From Microbacterium oxydans (lineage in GTDB: Bacteria > Actinomycetota > Actinomycetes > Actinomycetales > Microbacteriaceae): a stretch of 64,000 nt of DNA. Location of the stretch: positions 248,001-312,000 of the forward strand of contig NZ_JYIW01000025.1 in the NCBI RefSeq assembly GCF_000956525.1, written 5' to 3'. Position numbers and translations under genes: made by a program. Shown in pieces: positions 17,173 through 28,871 of this stretch (within the stretch, counting starts at the first letter, position 1; every line of letters begins with the position of its first letter). A model generated the notes under the pieces. That model was not told the origin of the DNA. It worked only from the letters and a program-made list of their open reading frames with translations, and did not search any database.

Positions 17173-20100
17173 TCAGCGACCCGCGAGGACCTTCTGGATG
17201 CGCTGCGGTGAGACCGGCTGCGCGGTGCCGAGGCGCTGCGCGAACACGCTGACGCGGTACTCCTCGAGCAGCCACCGCGTCTCGACGAGCGCGGGCGCGG
17301 CATCCTTCGGCAGCGGGATCACACCGCCGGCGTCCTGGAACACCTTCGCCATCCGTTCGAACTCGCTCATGCGGGTACGATCCTTGCCCGGTTCGCTCGC
17401 CAGCGTCTTCAGCCGGTCGCGCATGGCCTCGAGGTAGCGGGGGAAGTGCGCCAGCCGGTCGATCCCGGCCGCCGACACGAAGCCGGGATGCAGCAGTGCC
17501 GTGAGCTGCGTCTTGATGTCGTTCAGCGGGCCGAGCAGCGAGAGCGAGTTCTGCGACTTGATGCCGCGCTCCACATCGCGCGAGAGCGTGAGGATGCGGG
17601 CGACGAGCGAGACGCAGGCGAACAGCTCGTCCACGAGCACCGCGGACACGGCGTCGCGCACCCTGGCGAATTCCGCGGCGGTCCGGACGACGCCCGATCC
17701 GCCCGTCTCAGCGTCGATCACGCGCCGGGCCACCGCGGCACGGCAGTCCTCGATGAGCGCGGCGGCCGAGGGGTAGCTCGACGCCGCAAGAGCGAGCTTC
17801 TCCGGGCTGGTGAGGTGCTGCTGCACGTACGACGACGGCGAGGGCACGGCGAGCAGCACGAGGCGCAGCACGCCCTCGCGGGTCGCCGCCGCAGCGGCAT
17901 CCGCCGACGATTCGACGCGCACCGAGACGGACTTGCCCTGATCGACGATCGCCGGATAGCCGCGCACGACGCCGCCGGCGACGCGGGTGTCGAGCACGTC
18001 AGGGAGGTCATCGAAGGTCCAGGCGGTCAGGCCGTCCTGCTCGATGTTCGATGACGGGGCGTTCGACGGGCTCGGGGATCCTGGTCGTCGGGGGTGTCCC
18101 TGGCGCTGCGGCGCGGCGATCGAGCGTGCAACGCTGGTGCGGGCCCGGTCGGACAACTCGCCCTGGAGCGCCGTCAGGTCGCGTCCGCTCCCGGCGACCC
18201 TGCCGCGCTCGTCCACCGCGCGGAAGTTCATCCGCAGGTGCGAGGGAACCCGGTCGTCCTCGAAGTCCGCAGCCGATACGAGCTGGTTCGCGAGCGGCTG
18301 GATGAGGCGGGCGAGGGCTTCCTTCAGGGTGCGGCTCGGAAGGCCGCCGTGCGCCTCGGGGCCGTCGCCGGCGAGCTCGACGCCGAACTTCTCAGCCCAG
18401 TCCGCCGCCGGGACCACGTGTCTGCGGATCGCCTTGGGCAGCGCCCGCAGCAGTCCGGTGATGAGCTCTGCCCGGAGCCCGGGGACCTGCCAGTCGAAGC
18501 CGCGATCCTCGACCTGCGCGAGCAGCGCCAGCGGGATCACGACGCTCACGCCGTCATCGGCGGCACCCGGCTCGAAGCGGTACGCGAGACCCAGCACCTG
18601 GTCGCCCTGCGTCCAGCGGGTGGGGAAGTCGCTCTGGTCGGCGCGCCCGTCGTCGTCGATCAGGTCGCCCTCGCGCATCGCGAGCAGCTTCGGGGTGGCC
18701 GCGAGCGTCTCGCGCCACCACTTCTCGAAGGAGCGCACGTCGAAGACCTCTGCAGGGATGCGCTCGTCGTAGAAGCGGAAGACGGCCTCGTCGCCGGCGA
18801 GGATGTCGCGGCGGCGCTCGCGCTCCTCCAACTTCTCGAGGCGTTTGCGGAGCTCGGCGTTGCTGCGCCAGAACCCCGACACGCGCTTGTCGAGCCGGCT
18901 CGGATCCCACTCGCCCTCGACGAGCGCATGCCGCACGAACAGCTCACGGGAGGCGGCGCGGTCGATCCTGGCGAACTGCACCCGGCGGCGCGGGATGATC
19001 TCGACGCCGAACAGCGTCACCTTCTCGAACGCGACGGCCGCGCCGGCATCCTTCGACCAGTGCGGCTCGGTCACCTGACGCTTCGCGAGGTCGCCGGCGA
19101 GCGGCTCGGCCCAGGCCGGATCGATCGCCGCGACCGTGCGGGCGAAGGTGCGCGACGTCTCGACGATCTCGGCGGCCATGACGGCCTGGGGACTCTTCTT
19201 GCGGAGTCCGGACCCGGGGAAGATCGAGAAGCGGATGCCGCGGGCTCCGCGATACTCGATCGTGCGGCGTCCCTTCGGCTCCTTGGCGGGGGAGTGCGCT
19301 TTGCCGGCGGGGGCGGTGCGCTCGTCGAGGATGCCGATCTGCGACAGCAGGCCGGCCAGCAGCGACCGATGGATCGCGTCGGGATCGCTCGCCCCGTGCT
19401 GGGTCCCCGAGCCTGTCGAAGGGTCGTCGATGCGGATCTTCGCCCCGGCGAGCAGGGATCGCAGCTGGCGGTGCACGTCGAACCACTCGCGGACCCGCAC
19501 GTAGTTCAGATGCTCAGCGCGGCAGAGGCGGCGGAATGCGCTCGAACCGAGCTCGCGCTGCTGTTCGCGCAGGTGGTTCCAGAGATTCAGCAGCGTGATG
19601 AAGTCGCTGGTGGGATCGACGAAGCGTGCATGCAGGCGGTCGGCCTCCTCGCGACGCTCCTCCGGCCGCTCCCTGACATCCTGGATCGACATGCCGGACA
19701 CGATCGCGAGCACGTCGCGGGTGACCTCAGGTGACGGGGTCCTCTGGGGCCCTGAGGAGCCGCTCGAAGGGCGCCCGGACTCGATCAGCATGCGCGCGAA
19801 CCGGGGGTCGATCGGGATGCGCGAGATGTCGCGCCCGATGCGGGTGAGTCGAGCCGTGTCCGAACCGGACTGCGCCTCGACGGCGCCGAGCTCGGTGAGC
19901 AGGTCGAACGCCGCCTTCACACCACGCGAATCGGGCGGCGTGAGGAACGGGAAGGCCGTGATGTCGCCGAAGCCGAGGGACAGCATCTGCAGGATGACGG
20001 AGGCGAGCGAGGTGCGCAGGATCTCGGGTTCGGTGAACTCCAGGCGGCGCTCGAAGTCCTCCTCCGAATAGAGGCGGATCGCGATGCCGTCGCTGGTTCG

Positions 20101-21144
20101 GCCGGCGCGCCCGGAGCGCTGGTTCGCCGAGGCCTGCGAGATCGCCTCGATCGGCAGGCGCTGCACCTTCGAGCGGTTGCTGTAGCGGGAGATGCGAACG
20201 GTGCCGGTGTCGATCACGTACTTGATGCCTGGCACGGTGAGGCTGGTCTCGGCGACGTTGGTGGCGAGGATGACGCGGCGGCGGACGCCGGCGACGCGGC
20301 TGCGCTCGAACACCCGATGCTGGTCAGCCGCTGACAGGCGGCCGAAGAGCGGCAGCACCTCGGTGGGGGAGCGCTCGTTCGAGTAGGCGCCGCGCACGGC
20401 ATCCGCCGCATCCCGGATCTCGGCCTCGCCCGGCAGGAAGACGAGCACGTCGCCGGGTGCCTCGCGGTCGAGTTCGCGGAGCGCCGCGACGATCGCCGAG
20501 ACCTCGTCCTCGTTCCCGTCGGCTTCGCCGTCGGACTCCTCGGTCTGCGCCCGGTAGCGGATCTCGACGGGGTAGGTGCGTCCGGACACCTCGATGATCG
20601 GTGCGGGTGTGCCGGCTGCCGAGGCGAAGTGCTTCGCGAAGCTCTCGGGATCGATCGTCGCCGAGGTGATGATGACCTTGAGGTCCGGGCGCTCCGGCAG
20701 GATGCGCGCGAGATATCCGAGCAGGAAGTCGACGTTGAGCGATCGCTCGTGCGCCTCGTCGATGATGATCGTGTCGTAGCGGCGCAGCAGCCGATCGCGA
20801 TGGATCTCGTTCAGCAGGATGCCGTCGGTCATCAGCGCGATGCGCGTCTCGTCGGAGACCTTGTCGGTGAAGCGCACCTTGTAGCCGACGAGCGTGCCGA
20901 GCTCGACCTCGAGCTCCTCCGCGATGCGTTCGGCGATCGTGCGGGCCGCGAGGCGCCGCGGCTGCGTGTGCGCGATGTTCGTGCGGCCGAGTTCGAGGGC
21001 GATCTTCGGCAGCTGTGTGGTCTTTCCCGAGCCGGTGGCGCCGGCGACGATCACGACCTGACTGTCGCGGATGGCGTCGGCGATCTCGGCGCGGGCTGCG
21101 CTGACCGGCAGCTCCGGCGGGTACGAGATCACTGGGGAAGACAT
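17173..21144 (-). CDS. hrpA: ATP-dependent RNA helicase HrpA
   Basis: 1323 residues, close to the 1300 of E. coli HrpA. DEAH-box core: Walker A GATGSGKTT (35-43), DEAH (129-132), SAT (161-163), QRSGRAGR near 352; then HA2, OB-fold and DUF3418 C-terminal regions. HrpA acts on RNA and on collided or stalled ribosomes. Three linker segments coincide with copies of a dispersed repeat: about residues 457-468 (GRPSSGSSGPQ), 574-582 (DDPSTGSGTQ) and 1021-1029 (inverted copy, GSPSPSNAP), the last within a low-complexity stretch. The promoter is divergent from the DUF1624 gene, with only 43 bp between start codons. Confidence 0.95.
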   Translation of the reverse strand: MSSPVISYPPELPVSAARAEIADAIRDSQVVIVAGATGSGKTTQLPKIALELGRTNIAHTQPRRLAARTIAERIAEELEVELGTLVGYKVRFTDKVSDETRIALMTDGILLNEIHRDRLLRRYDTIIIDEAHERSLNVDFLLGYLARILPERPDLKVIITSATIDPESFAKHFASAAGTPAPIIEVSGRTYPVEIRYRAQTEESDGEADGNEDEVSAIVAALRELDREAPGDVLVFLPGEAEIRDAADAVRGAYSNERSPTEVLPLFGRLSAADQHRVFERSRVAGVRRRVILATNVAETSLTVPGIKYVIDTGTVRISRYSNRSKVQRLPIEAISQASANQRSGRAGRTSDGIAIRLYSEEDFERRLEFTEPEILRTSLASVILQMLSLGFGDITAFPFLTPPDSRGVKAAFDLLTELGAVEAQSGSDTARLTRIGRDISRIPIDPRFARMLIESGRPSSGSSGPQRTPSPEVTRDVLAIVSGMSIQDVRERPEERREEADRLHARFVDPTSDFITLLNLWNHLREQQRELGSSAFRRLCRAEHLNYVRVREWFDVHRQLRSLLAGAKIRIDDPSTGSGTQHGASDPDAIHRSLLAGLLSQIGILDERTAPAGKAHSPAKEPKGRRTIEYRGARGIRFSIFPGSGLRKKSPQAVMAAEIVETSRTFARTVAAIDPAWAEPLAGDLAKRQVTEPHWSKDAGAAVAFEKVTLFGVEIIPRRRVQFARIDRAASRELFVRHALVEGEWDPSRLDKRVSGFWRSNAELRKRLEKLEERERRRDILAGDEAVFRFYDERIPAEVFDVRSFEKWWRETLAATPKLLAMREGDLIDDDGRADQSDFPTRWTQGDQVLGLAYRFEPGAADDGVSVVIPLALLAQVEDRGFDWQVPGLRAELITGLLRALPKAIRRHVVPAADWAEKFGVELAGDGPEAHGGLPSRTLKEALARLIQPLANQLVSAADFEDDRVPSHLRMNFRAVDERGRVAGSGRDLTALQGELSDRARTSVARSIAAPQRQGHPRRPGSPSPSNAPSSNIEQDGLTAWTFDDLPDVLDTRVAGGVVRGYPAIVDQGKSVSVRVESSADAAAAATREGVLRLVLLAVPSPSSYVQQHLTSPEKLALAASSYPSAAALIEDCRAAVARRVIDAETGGSGVVRTAAEFARVRDAVSAVLVDELFACVSLVARILTLSRDVERGIKSQNSLSLLGPLNDIKTQLTALLHPGFVSAAGIDRLAHFPRYLEAMRDRLKTLASEPGKDRTRMSEFERMAKVFQDAGGVIPLPKDAAPALVETRWLLEEYRVSVFAQRLGTAQPVSPQRIQKVLAGR
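19402..19423 (-). repeat. Dispersed repeat inside hrpA
   Basis: Coding-strand copy CCCTTCGACAGGCTCGGGG..., in frame, encoding PSTGSGT at about residues 576-582. Diverged relatives lie at 19741-19776 (same frame, PSSGSSG) and 18058-18081 (opposite orientation) in the same gene. Confidence 0.85.
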
Positions 21145-21187
21145 AGCCCTCCATCGTATCGCCGGGTTCCGCCCCTACGATCATCAC

Positions 21188-23196
<2,009 letters not shown>

Positions 23197-23218
23197 CGCC
23201 GAGCCGCATCGCTCACAT

Positions 23219-23253
23219 GACGCCCCGTGTCGCTCGCCGCGACACGGGGCGTC
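23219..23253. terminator. Hairpin after the aldo/keto reductase
   Basis: Perfect 14-bp inverted repeat GACGCCCCGTGTCG / CGACACGGGGCGTC with a 7-nt loop, 22 bp after the stop codon and just before the promoter of the FMN reductase. Confidence 0.8.
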
Positions 23254-23273
23254 GTCGTGAGTACGTTCGAGGC

Positions 23274-23843
23274 ATGACAGCTCGTTACCGCGTCGTCGCC
23301 GTGTCCGGTTCCCTGCACGAACCGAGCAAGACCACCGCCCTCGTCCGTGCCATCGCGGCCGCCGTGTCCGAGCGCGCCGAGGTCGACGTGGAGGTCATCG
23401 AGCTCACCGACATCGGTCCCCAGCTCTCCGGCGCACTCCGCCGTGATCAGCTGCCTGCGGCGATCGAGGACAAGCTCCGGGCCATCGAGACCGCCGACCT
23501 GCTGATCGTCGGCAGCCCGGTGTACCGCGCCTCGTTCACCGGCCTGTTCAAGCACCTGTTCGACTTCGTCGGGCAGTACGAGCTCGTCGGCAAGCCGGTG
23601 CTGCTGGCCGCGACCGGTGGCGGCGAACGGCATGCGCTCATCATCGAGCACCAGCTGCGTCCGCTGTTCTCGTTCTTCCAGGCGTTGACGCTTCCGCTCG
23701 GCGTCTACGCCAGCGACACCGACTTCGACGGCTACGTGATCGAGTCCGAGGTGCTGCACGCGCGCATCGCGCTCGCCGCAGAGCGCGCGCTGCCGCTGGT
23801 CGGCTACGCGGCATCCCGGCCGGTCGAGCTGCTGGTCGGCTGA
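23274..23843 (+). CDS. NAD(P)H-dependent FMN reductase (MsuE-like)
   Basis: 189 residues, flavodoxin-like fold. The phosphate-binding loop SGSLHEPSKT is at about 10-19 and the isoalloxazine-side motif GSPVYRASFTGLFKHLFDF near 78-96; ATGGGERHAL is also typical of MsuE/SsuE relatives. These enzymes provide FMNH2 to two-component monooxygenases, so it could serve the two luciferase-like enzymes at 7-15 kb (inference). ATG 23274 follows TACGTT by 6 nt (leaderless). Confidence 0.9.
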   Translation: MTARYRVVAVSGSLHEPSKTTALVRAIAAAVSERAEVDVEVIELTDIGPQLSGALRRDQLPAAIEDKLRAIETADLLIVGSPVYRASFTGLFKHLFDFVGQYELVGKPVLLAATGGGERHALIIEHQLRPLFSFFQALTLPLGVYASDTDFDGYVIESEVLHARIALAAERALPLVGYAASRPVELLVG

Positions 23844-23888
23844 GTCAAGCCCCCTGCTCGGTGCCTCGATCGCGCGTAGCGTGATGGC

Positions 23889-25691
23889 ATGACCAATCGG
23901 CTCGCCGACACGCTCAGCCCCTACCTCCGCGCCCACGCCGAGAACCCGGTGGACTGGTACCCCTGGGGTGCCGAGGCCTTCGAGGAGGCACGTCGGCGCG
24001 ACGTGCCGCTGCTGATCTCGATCGGCTACTCGACCTGTCACTGGTGCCACGTGATGGCTCGGGAATCGTTCGCCGACGCCGAGACGGCAGCGATCATCAA
24101 CGCCGGATTCGTCGCCGTGAAGGTGGATCGCGAGGAGCACCCGGACGTCGATGGCGCCTACATGGCGGCGGCGTCGGCGTTCACCCAGAACCTCGGCTGG
24201 CCGCTGACCGTGTTCGCGACCCCGCGGGGTCGCACGTTCTATGCCGGCACGTACTGGCCCCCGGTGGCGCGCGCTCCGCTGCCGTCGTTCCGTGAGGTGC
24301 TGGCCGCGGTCGGTGAGGCCTGGACCGTTCGGCGGGATCAGGCCGAGGAGTCGGCAGATGCCGTGTCCGATGCGCTCGCCCGTGCGGCGGAGTCGGCGCC
24401 GAGCGAGCTGCCGACGGCGTCGGCCATCGCCGAAGCGGCCGGATCGATCGTGGCACGCGAGGACGCGCAGTTCGGCGGATACGGCGGGGCTCCGAAGTTC
24501 CCGGTCGCGACGACCCTGCGGTTCCTGCAGAGTCCGCTGGTGCGACGGACGGCACCGGATGCCGCCGCGTCGGCGCGCCGCGCTTTCGCCGCGATGGCCG
24601 GCTCCGCGCTGTACGACGAGCTCGAGGGCGGGTTCTTCCGGTATGCGACGCAGCGCGACTGGACGGTGCCCCACTACGAGCGGATGCTGACCGACAACGC
24701 GCAGCTGCTGGAGGTCGCGGTCGACGAGCGCGACCTCGACACGGCGCGGGGCACTGCGGCGTTCCTGCTGGCGGTGCTGCAGCGAGACGGCGGTGGGTTC
24801 GGTGCCGCGCAGGACTCGGAGTCGTGGATCGACGGAGCGAGAAGCGAGGGCGGCTACTACCTGCTGTCGACGGCGGAGCGCGCCGACCTGGAACCGCCAG
24901 CGGTCGACGGCAAGATCATCACGGCATGGAACGGGCTCGCCATCGGTGCACTGGCGCGGGCCGGCGCGGCGCTGGGGGTATCGAGCTGGGTGGACGCGGC
25001 CGCATCCGCCGCCGAGACGGTCGTTCGGGTCAATCGCGATGCTGCCGGCGCGCTCGTCCGATCCTCGTTGGACGGCACCGGGTCGACAGCGATCGCGACG
25101 TCCGCCGACCTCGGCCTGCTGGCCGATGGACTGTTCGCGCTGGCTGTCGCGACCGGTGACGCGGCATGGGCGACGACGGCGCTCGGGATCCTCGACCAGG
25201 CACTCGAGGGCGACCGTATCGATCCGCTGTTGGCCGAGCGCGGCATCGCCGCCTCGCCGGACCAGACCGACGGTGACCTGCCCTCCGGGGCGGCCGCGGT
25301 GGCTGCCGCCGCGCTCACCGCCTGGCGCCTCGGGGCGGGGGAGCGCTACCGCGAGGCCGCGGTGCAGGCCGTCGGCCGCTTCGCGACCCGTGCGCTCGAG
25401 CAGCCCTTCGCCCATGGCAGCCTGCTGCGCGTGGCTGCGGGGCTCGTGGAGCCGCCCCGTCAGATCGTGGTGGTGACGGATGCTCCGTCCGGTGCGCTCG
25501 CGGCCGAGGCCAGACGGGCGGATGCCGATGTGGTCGCCGTGGTCACGGCCGCACAGGCCAGGGCTTTCACGGCTGCTGGCTTCGAGCTGTTCGAGGGCAA
25601 GGCCGACGCTCCGGAGCTCGCGTTCGACTGCCGCTCCTTCGTGTGCAGACTGCCGACGAGCGACCCGGCTGAGGTCGCGGCAGCGCGCTGA
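23889..25691 (+). CDS. DUF255 thioredoxin-like / six-hairpin protein (YyaL type)
   Basis: 600 residues. The N-terminal thioredoxin-like DUF255 domain has C50-H-W-C53 ([10 protein letters not shown]), followed by the [15 protein letters not shown] segment. The remainder is an (alpha/alpha)6-barrel resembling N-acylglucosamine 2-epimerases ([23 protein letters not shown]). This layout is shared by bacterial YyaL and animal spermatogenesis-associated protein 20; a biochemical role is not established. It is somewhat shorter than most family members. ATG 23889 lies 6 nt after TAGCGT (leaderless). Confidence 0.88.
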   Translation: MTNRLADTLSPYLRAHAENPVDWYPWGAEAFEEARRRDVPLLISIGYSTCHWCHVMARESFADAETAAIINAGFVAVKVDREEHPDVDGAYMAAASAFTQNLGWPLTVFATPRGRTFYAGTYWPPVARAPLPSFREVLAAVGEAWTVRRDQAEESADAVSDALARAAESAPSELPTASAIAEAAGSIVAREDAQFGGYGGAPKFPVATTLRFLQSPLVRRTAPDAAASARRAFAAMAGSALYDELEGGFFRYATQRDWTVPHYERMLTDNAQLLEVAVDERDLDTARGTAAFLLAVLQRDGGGFGAAQDSESWIDGARSEGGYYLLSTAERADLEPPAVDGKIITAWNGLAIGALARAGAALGVSSWVDAAASAAETVVRVNRDAAGALVRSSLDGTGSTAIATSADLGLLADGLFALAVATGDAAWATTALGILDQALEGDRIDPLLAERGIAASPDQTDGDLPSGAAAVAAAALTAWRLGAGERYREAAVQAVGRFATRALEQPFAHGSLLRVAAGLVEPPRQIVVVTDAPSGALAAEARRADADVVAVVTAAQARAFTAAGFELFEGKADAPELAFDCRSFVCRLPTSDPAEVAAAR

Positions 25692-25699
25692 GTCCTCGC

Positions 25700-25802
25700 T
25701 GTGCAATCTGTCCAGTGAAAGCGCGCATGTCGTCGGCTGTCTGCGCGCAATGCGCAGCTTGCTGTGCACCGATTGCTCAGCTGGCGGCATCCGGTCTAGT
25801 GT
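25700..25802 (+). promoter_or_regulatory. Promoter region of aminotransferase/permease unit, possible Lrp-type sites
   Basis: A candidate promoter has -35 TTGCTC (25773-25778) and -10 TAGTGT (25797-25802) with an 18-nt spacer. TGTGCAATC (25700-25708) and GATTGCTCA (25771-25779, overlapping the -35) are inverted relatives, with a CTGCGCGCAATGCGCAG palindrome (25741-25757) between them. Such spaced dyads fit an Lrp/AsnC regulator like the one encoded at 28367. Binding is inference. Confidence 0.45.
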
Positions 25803-25864
25803 GACGCGACAGCAGGTGGTCCGTCGGGGCCGCCGCACGATCGCAGCAAGGATGCTCTGACGAA

Positions 25865-26974
25865 ATGCCCCTCCCCACCCGCGCCGGCCTCGATGCCGTT
25901 CCGACCTACCGGCAGGGGCGCTCAGCGCCGGCCGGTGCCTCCAAGCTCTCCTCGAACGAGTCTCCGCATCCGCCGCTCCCCGCCGTGATCGCGGCGGTGG
26001 GGGAGCGCCTGGCCACGATTCACCGCTATCCCGACATGAGCGCCACCGTCCTGCGCGACGTGCTCGCCGAGCGATACCGCGTCGACCCGGCGCAGGTGAC
26101 GGTCGGCGCCGGCTCGGTCGAGCTCGCCGCGCAGCTGATCCACGCGGTGGCCGGCGACGGCGACGAGGTCATGTTCGCGTGGCGGTCGTTCGAGGCGTAC
26201 CCCTCGCTCGTGCGGATCGCCGGGGCGACGCCGGTCGCGGTGCCGCTGACCGAGACGCACACGCACGACCTCGATGCGATGCTCGCGGCGATCACCCCGC
26301 GCACGAGGCTGATCTTCGTGTGCAACCCGAACAACCCGACCGGCACCGTCGTCGGCGCCGCTGAACTCGAACGTTTCGTGGCGGCTGTGCCCCACGATGT
26401 GCTCGTCGTGATCGACGAGGCCTACGTGCACTTCGACCGCACGGAGTACTTCGACCGCGACCGGCACCAGGGTGCCGGCATCGAGCTGTTCCACCGGCAC
26501 CCGCACGTCGCCGTGCTCCACACGTTCTCGAAGGCGTACGGCCTCGCCGGCCTTCGTATCGGCTACGCGCTCGCCCCGACCGAGGTCGCCGAGAACCAGC
26601 GCAAGGTCGCGGTGCCGTTCGGCGTCACCGATCTGGCGCAGACCGCCGCACTGGCATCGCTCGATTCTGAGCGCGAACTGGCGGTGCGCATCGACGAGGT
26701 CGTGCAGCAGCGCGATCGGCTGCACGCGCTGCTCATCGCGGCCGGCTGGCCGGCGGTCGCCTCGCAGGCGAACTTCGTCTGGGTGCCGGCCGCCGAGCGG
26801 ACCGACGAACTCGAGACGCTGCTCCGTGAGGGCGGCGTGATCACAAGGGCGTTCCCGGGCGATGGCGTGCGCATCTCATCCGGCTCCGCCGACGACGTCG
26901 ATCGGGTCGCGGCCGCCCTCGCGGCATCCGCTCGGACATTCCATGCATCTGCTCCCGAGGAGGCGGTCGTATGA
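25865..26974 (+). CDS. Histidinol-phosphate / aromatic aminotransferase (HisC/Pat-like)
   Basis: 369 residues, fold-type I PLP aminotransferase. The KLSSNESPHPPLP start, NPNNPTG (154-160), IDEAYVHF and the Schiff-base lysine K223 (FSKAYGLAGLRIGY) are all present; R230 is in the expected phosphate/carboxylate position. The SSNE variant is common in the Pat (aromatic aminotransferase) branch of actinobacteria. Coupling by ATGA to an amino-acid permease, with an AsnC regulator next, favours amino-acid salvage or catabolism over histidine biosynthesis. Confidence 0.85.
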   Translation: MPLPTRAGLDAVPTYRQGRSAPAGASKLSSNESPHPPLPAVIAAVGERLATIHRYPDMSATVLRDVLAERYRVDPAQVTVGAGSVELAAQLIHAVAGDGDEVMFAWRSFEAYPSLVRIAGATPVAVPLTETHTHDLDAMLAAITPRTRLIFVCNPNNPTGTVVGAAELERFVAAVPHDVLVVIDEAYVHFDRTEYFDRDRHQGAGIELFHRHPHVAVLHTFSKAYGLAGLRIGYALAPTEVAENQRKVAVPFGVTDLAQTAALASLDSERELAVRIDEVVQQRDRLHALLIAAGWPAVASQANFVWVPAAERTDELETLLREGGVITRAFPGDGVRISSGSADDVDRVAAALAASARTFHASAPEEAVV

Positions 26975-28359
26975 CCGAGGTACCCACCACGACCACGACG
27001 ACCAAGGGACTGCACCCCGGACTCACCCGTCGCCAGATCTCGATGATGGGACTCGGCGGCGCGATCGGCGCCGGGCTGTTCGTCGGCTCAGGGCAGGCGA
27101 TCGGCCTCGCGGGTCCTGCCGTGCTGATCTCGTATCTCGTGGCCGGCGCGATCGTCATCCTGGTGATGGCGATGCTCGCCGAGATGGTCGCGGCACGACC
27201 GAGCTCCGGCGCCTTCAGCTCGTACGCGCAGAAGGCGATGGGACGCAGCGCCGGCAGCGCGGTCGGCTGGCTCTACTGGATCCAGCTCGTCGTCGTGATC
27301 GCGGCCGAGGCGACCGGCGCCGCCGGCATCATCGCCGGGTGGGTGCCAGGCATCCCCGCCTGGGCGTGGGTGCTGATCTTCGTCGTCGCGCTGACGGCTG
27401 TGAACCTGTTCGGGGTGAGCAACTACGGTCGCTTCGAGTTCTGGTTCGCCGCGATCAAGGTCGTCGCGATCATCGCCTTCCTGGTGGTCGGCGTGTGCGC
27501 GATCATCGGGCTGATCCCCGGTGTGCCTGCCAGCGGCATCGGCAACCTCGTCGACAACGGCGGCTTCGCCCCGAACGGCATGACCGGTATCGCGGCGGCA
27601 CTGCTCATCGTGGTGTTCGCGTTCGGCGGCACCGAGGTCGTCGCGATCGCGGCTGCCGAGTCCGACGATCCGGCCCGCAACATCCGTCGCATCGTCCGCG
27701 AGGTGCTCGTGCGCATCCTGGTCTTCTACATCGGCTCGATCTTCGTGATCGTGGCGGTGCTGCCGTGGAACGACCCCGCGGTGCTCGATGGCCCGTTCTC
27801 CGCGGTGCTCGCGACGATCCGGGTGCCAGGCGTCGATCTGGTGATGTCGCTGATCGTCGTGATCGCCTTGCTGTCGGCGATGAACGCGAACATCTACGGC
27901 GCCTCGCGGATGGTGTTCTCGCTCGGCGAGCGCGGCCTCGCGCCGCAGGCCATCACGCGGACGAGCCTGAAGGGGGTGCCGTACGTCGCCGTGCTCGCCT
28001 CGGTGTCGTTCGGATTCGTGACGGTCGGTCTGAACTGGGCCTTCCCCGATGTCGTGCTCCCCGCGCTGCTGAACGTGGTCGGCTCGACGCTGCTCGTCAT
28101 CTGGACGGCGACCGCGCTCGCGCAGATCATCCTGCGTCGCCGAGCCGATCGAGACGGCATCGACCTGCCGATGCGCATGTGGGGCTTCCCCTGGCTGTCG
28201 TGGCTCTGCCTGGTGCTGCTCGGCGGCGTCATCGCGCTCGCGATGATCGATCCTGCCGCTCGCGTGCAGCTGCTGCTGACCCTCGGACTCACGGCGGTGC
28301 TGCTGCTCGTGGCGAGGGCGACGCGGGGGATCGCGCAGCCCGGCGTGGTCAGGGAGTAG
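26971..28359 (+). CDS. Amino acid permease, APC superfamily (GabP/AnsP-like)
   Basis: 462 residues with twelve predicted membrane helices. The substrate-binding motif GGAIGAGLFVGSG follows a short N terminus with six consecutive Thr residues. Other family marks are the E-rich loop after helix 2 (AEMVAARPSSGAFSSYA) and FAFGGTEVVAIAAAES. Proton-coupled uptake of an amino acid is expected. The start overlaps the aminotransferase stop (ATGA), so both are made together. Confidence 0.9.
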   Translation: MTEVPTTTTTTKGLHPGLTRRQISMMGLGGAIGAGLFVGSGQAIGLAGPAVLISYLVAGAIVILVMAMLAEMVAARPSSGAFSSYAQKAMGRSAGSAVGWLYWIQLVVVIAAEATGAAGIIAGWVPGIPAWAWVLIFVVALTAVNLFGVSNYGRFEFWFAAIKVVAIIAFLVVGVCAIIGLIPGVPASGIGNLVDNGGFAPNGMTGIAAALLIVVFAFGGTEVVAIAAAESDDPARNIRRIVREVLVRILVFYIGSIFVIVAVLPWNDPAVLDGPFSAVLATIRVPGVDLVMSLIVVIALLSAMNANIYGASRMVFSLGERGLAPQAITRTSLKGVPYVAVLASVSFGFVTVGLNWAFPDVVLPALLNVVGSTLLVIWTATALAQIILRRRADRDGIDLPMRMWGFPWLSWLCLVLLGGVIALAMIDPAARVQLLLTLGLTAVLLLVARATRGIAQPGVVRE

Positions 28360-28366
28360 TCGGCCG

Positions 28367-28849
28367 ATGCACATCGATCGCCTCGACGCGCAGCTCATCC
28401 GTCTGCTGACGGAGTCGCCGCAGCTGCCGATCCTGGAATGCGCGCGGCGGCTCGGGATCGCCCGCGGCACCGCGACCAGCAGGCTCGCGCGGCTCCATGA
28501 GGGCGGCGTGATCGAGGCGATCGTGCCGCGCATCGATCCGAGCGGCTTCGGCTACGGCGTCGTGGCGTTCTGCCTCGTCGAGATCGACCAGAAGGTCGGT
28601 CACGACGAGGTGGCCACGGCGCTCGCGGATGCCGTGCCCGAGATCGTCGACATGCACACCGTCACGGGCGCCAGCGACATGCAGCTGCGGCTCGTCGCGC
28701 GCGATGCCACGCAGTTGCAGGAGGTGCTCGACCGCGTGGCGATTGTGCCGGGCGTCGCCCGCACCGCATCGTCGATCGCGATGCGCACGCATCTGTCCGG
28801 GCGGGTGCTGCCACTGGTGGAGCACGTCGCGGGCGACGCGGCGGAGTAG
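28367..28849 (+). CDS. Lrp/AsnC-family transcriptional regulator
   Basis: 160 residues. N-terminal winged helix (about 1-60) beginning HIDRLDAQLIRLLTESPQ, with recognition helix GIARGTATSRLARL. C-terminal RAM (ligand-sensing) domain with VDMHTVTGASDMQLRLVARD. It starts 7 bp after the permease stop and probably controls this three-gene unit in response to an amino acid. Confidence 0.92.
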   Translation: MHIDRLDAQLIRLLTESPQLPILECARRLGIARGTATSRLARLHEGGVIEAIVPRIDPSGFGYGVVAFCLVEIDQKVGHDEVATALADAVPEIVDMHTVTGASDMQLRLVARDATQLQEVLDRVAIVPGVARTASSIAMRTHLSGRVLPLVEHVAGDAAE

Positions 28850-28871
28850 CTGCTGCTCGGGCTCGGCTCGC

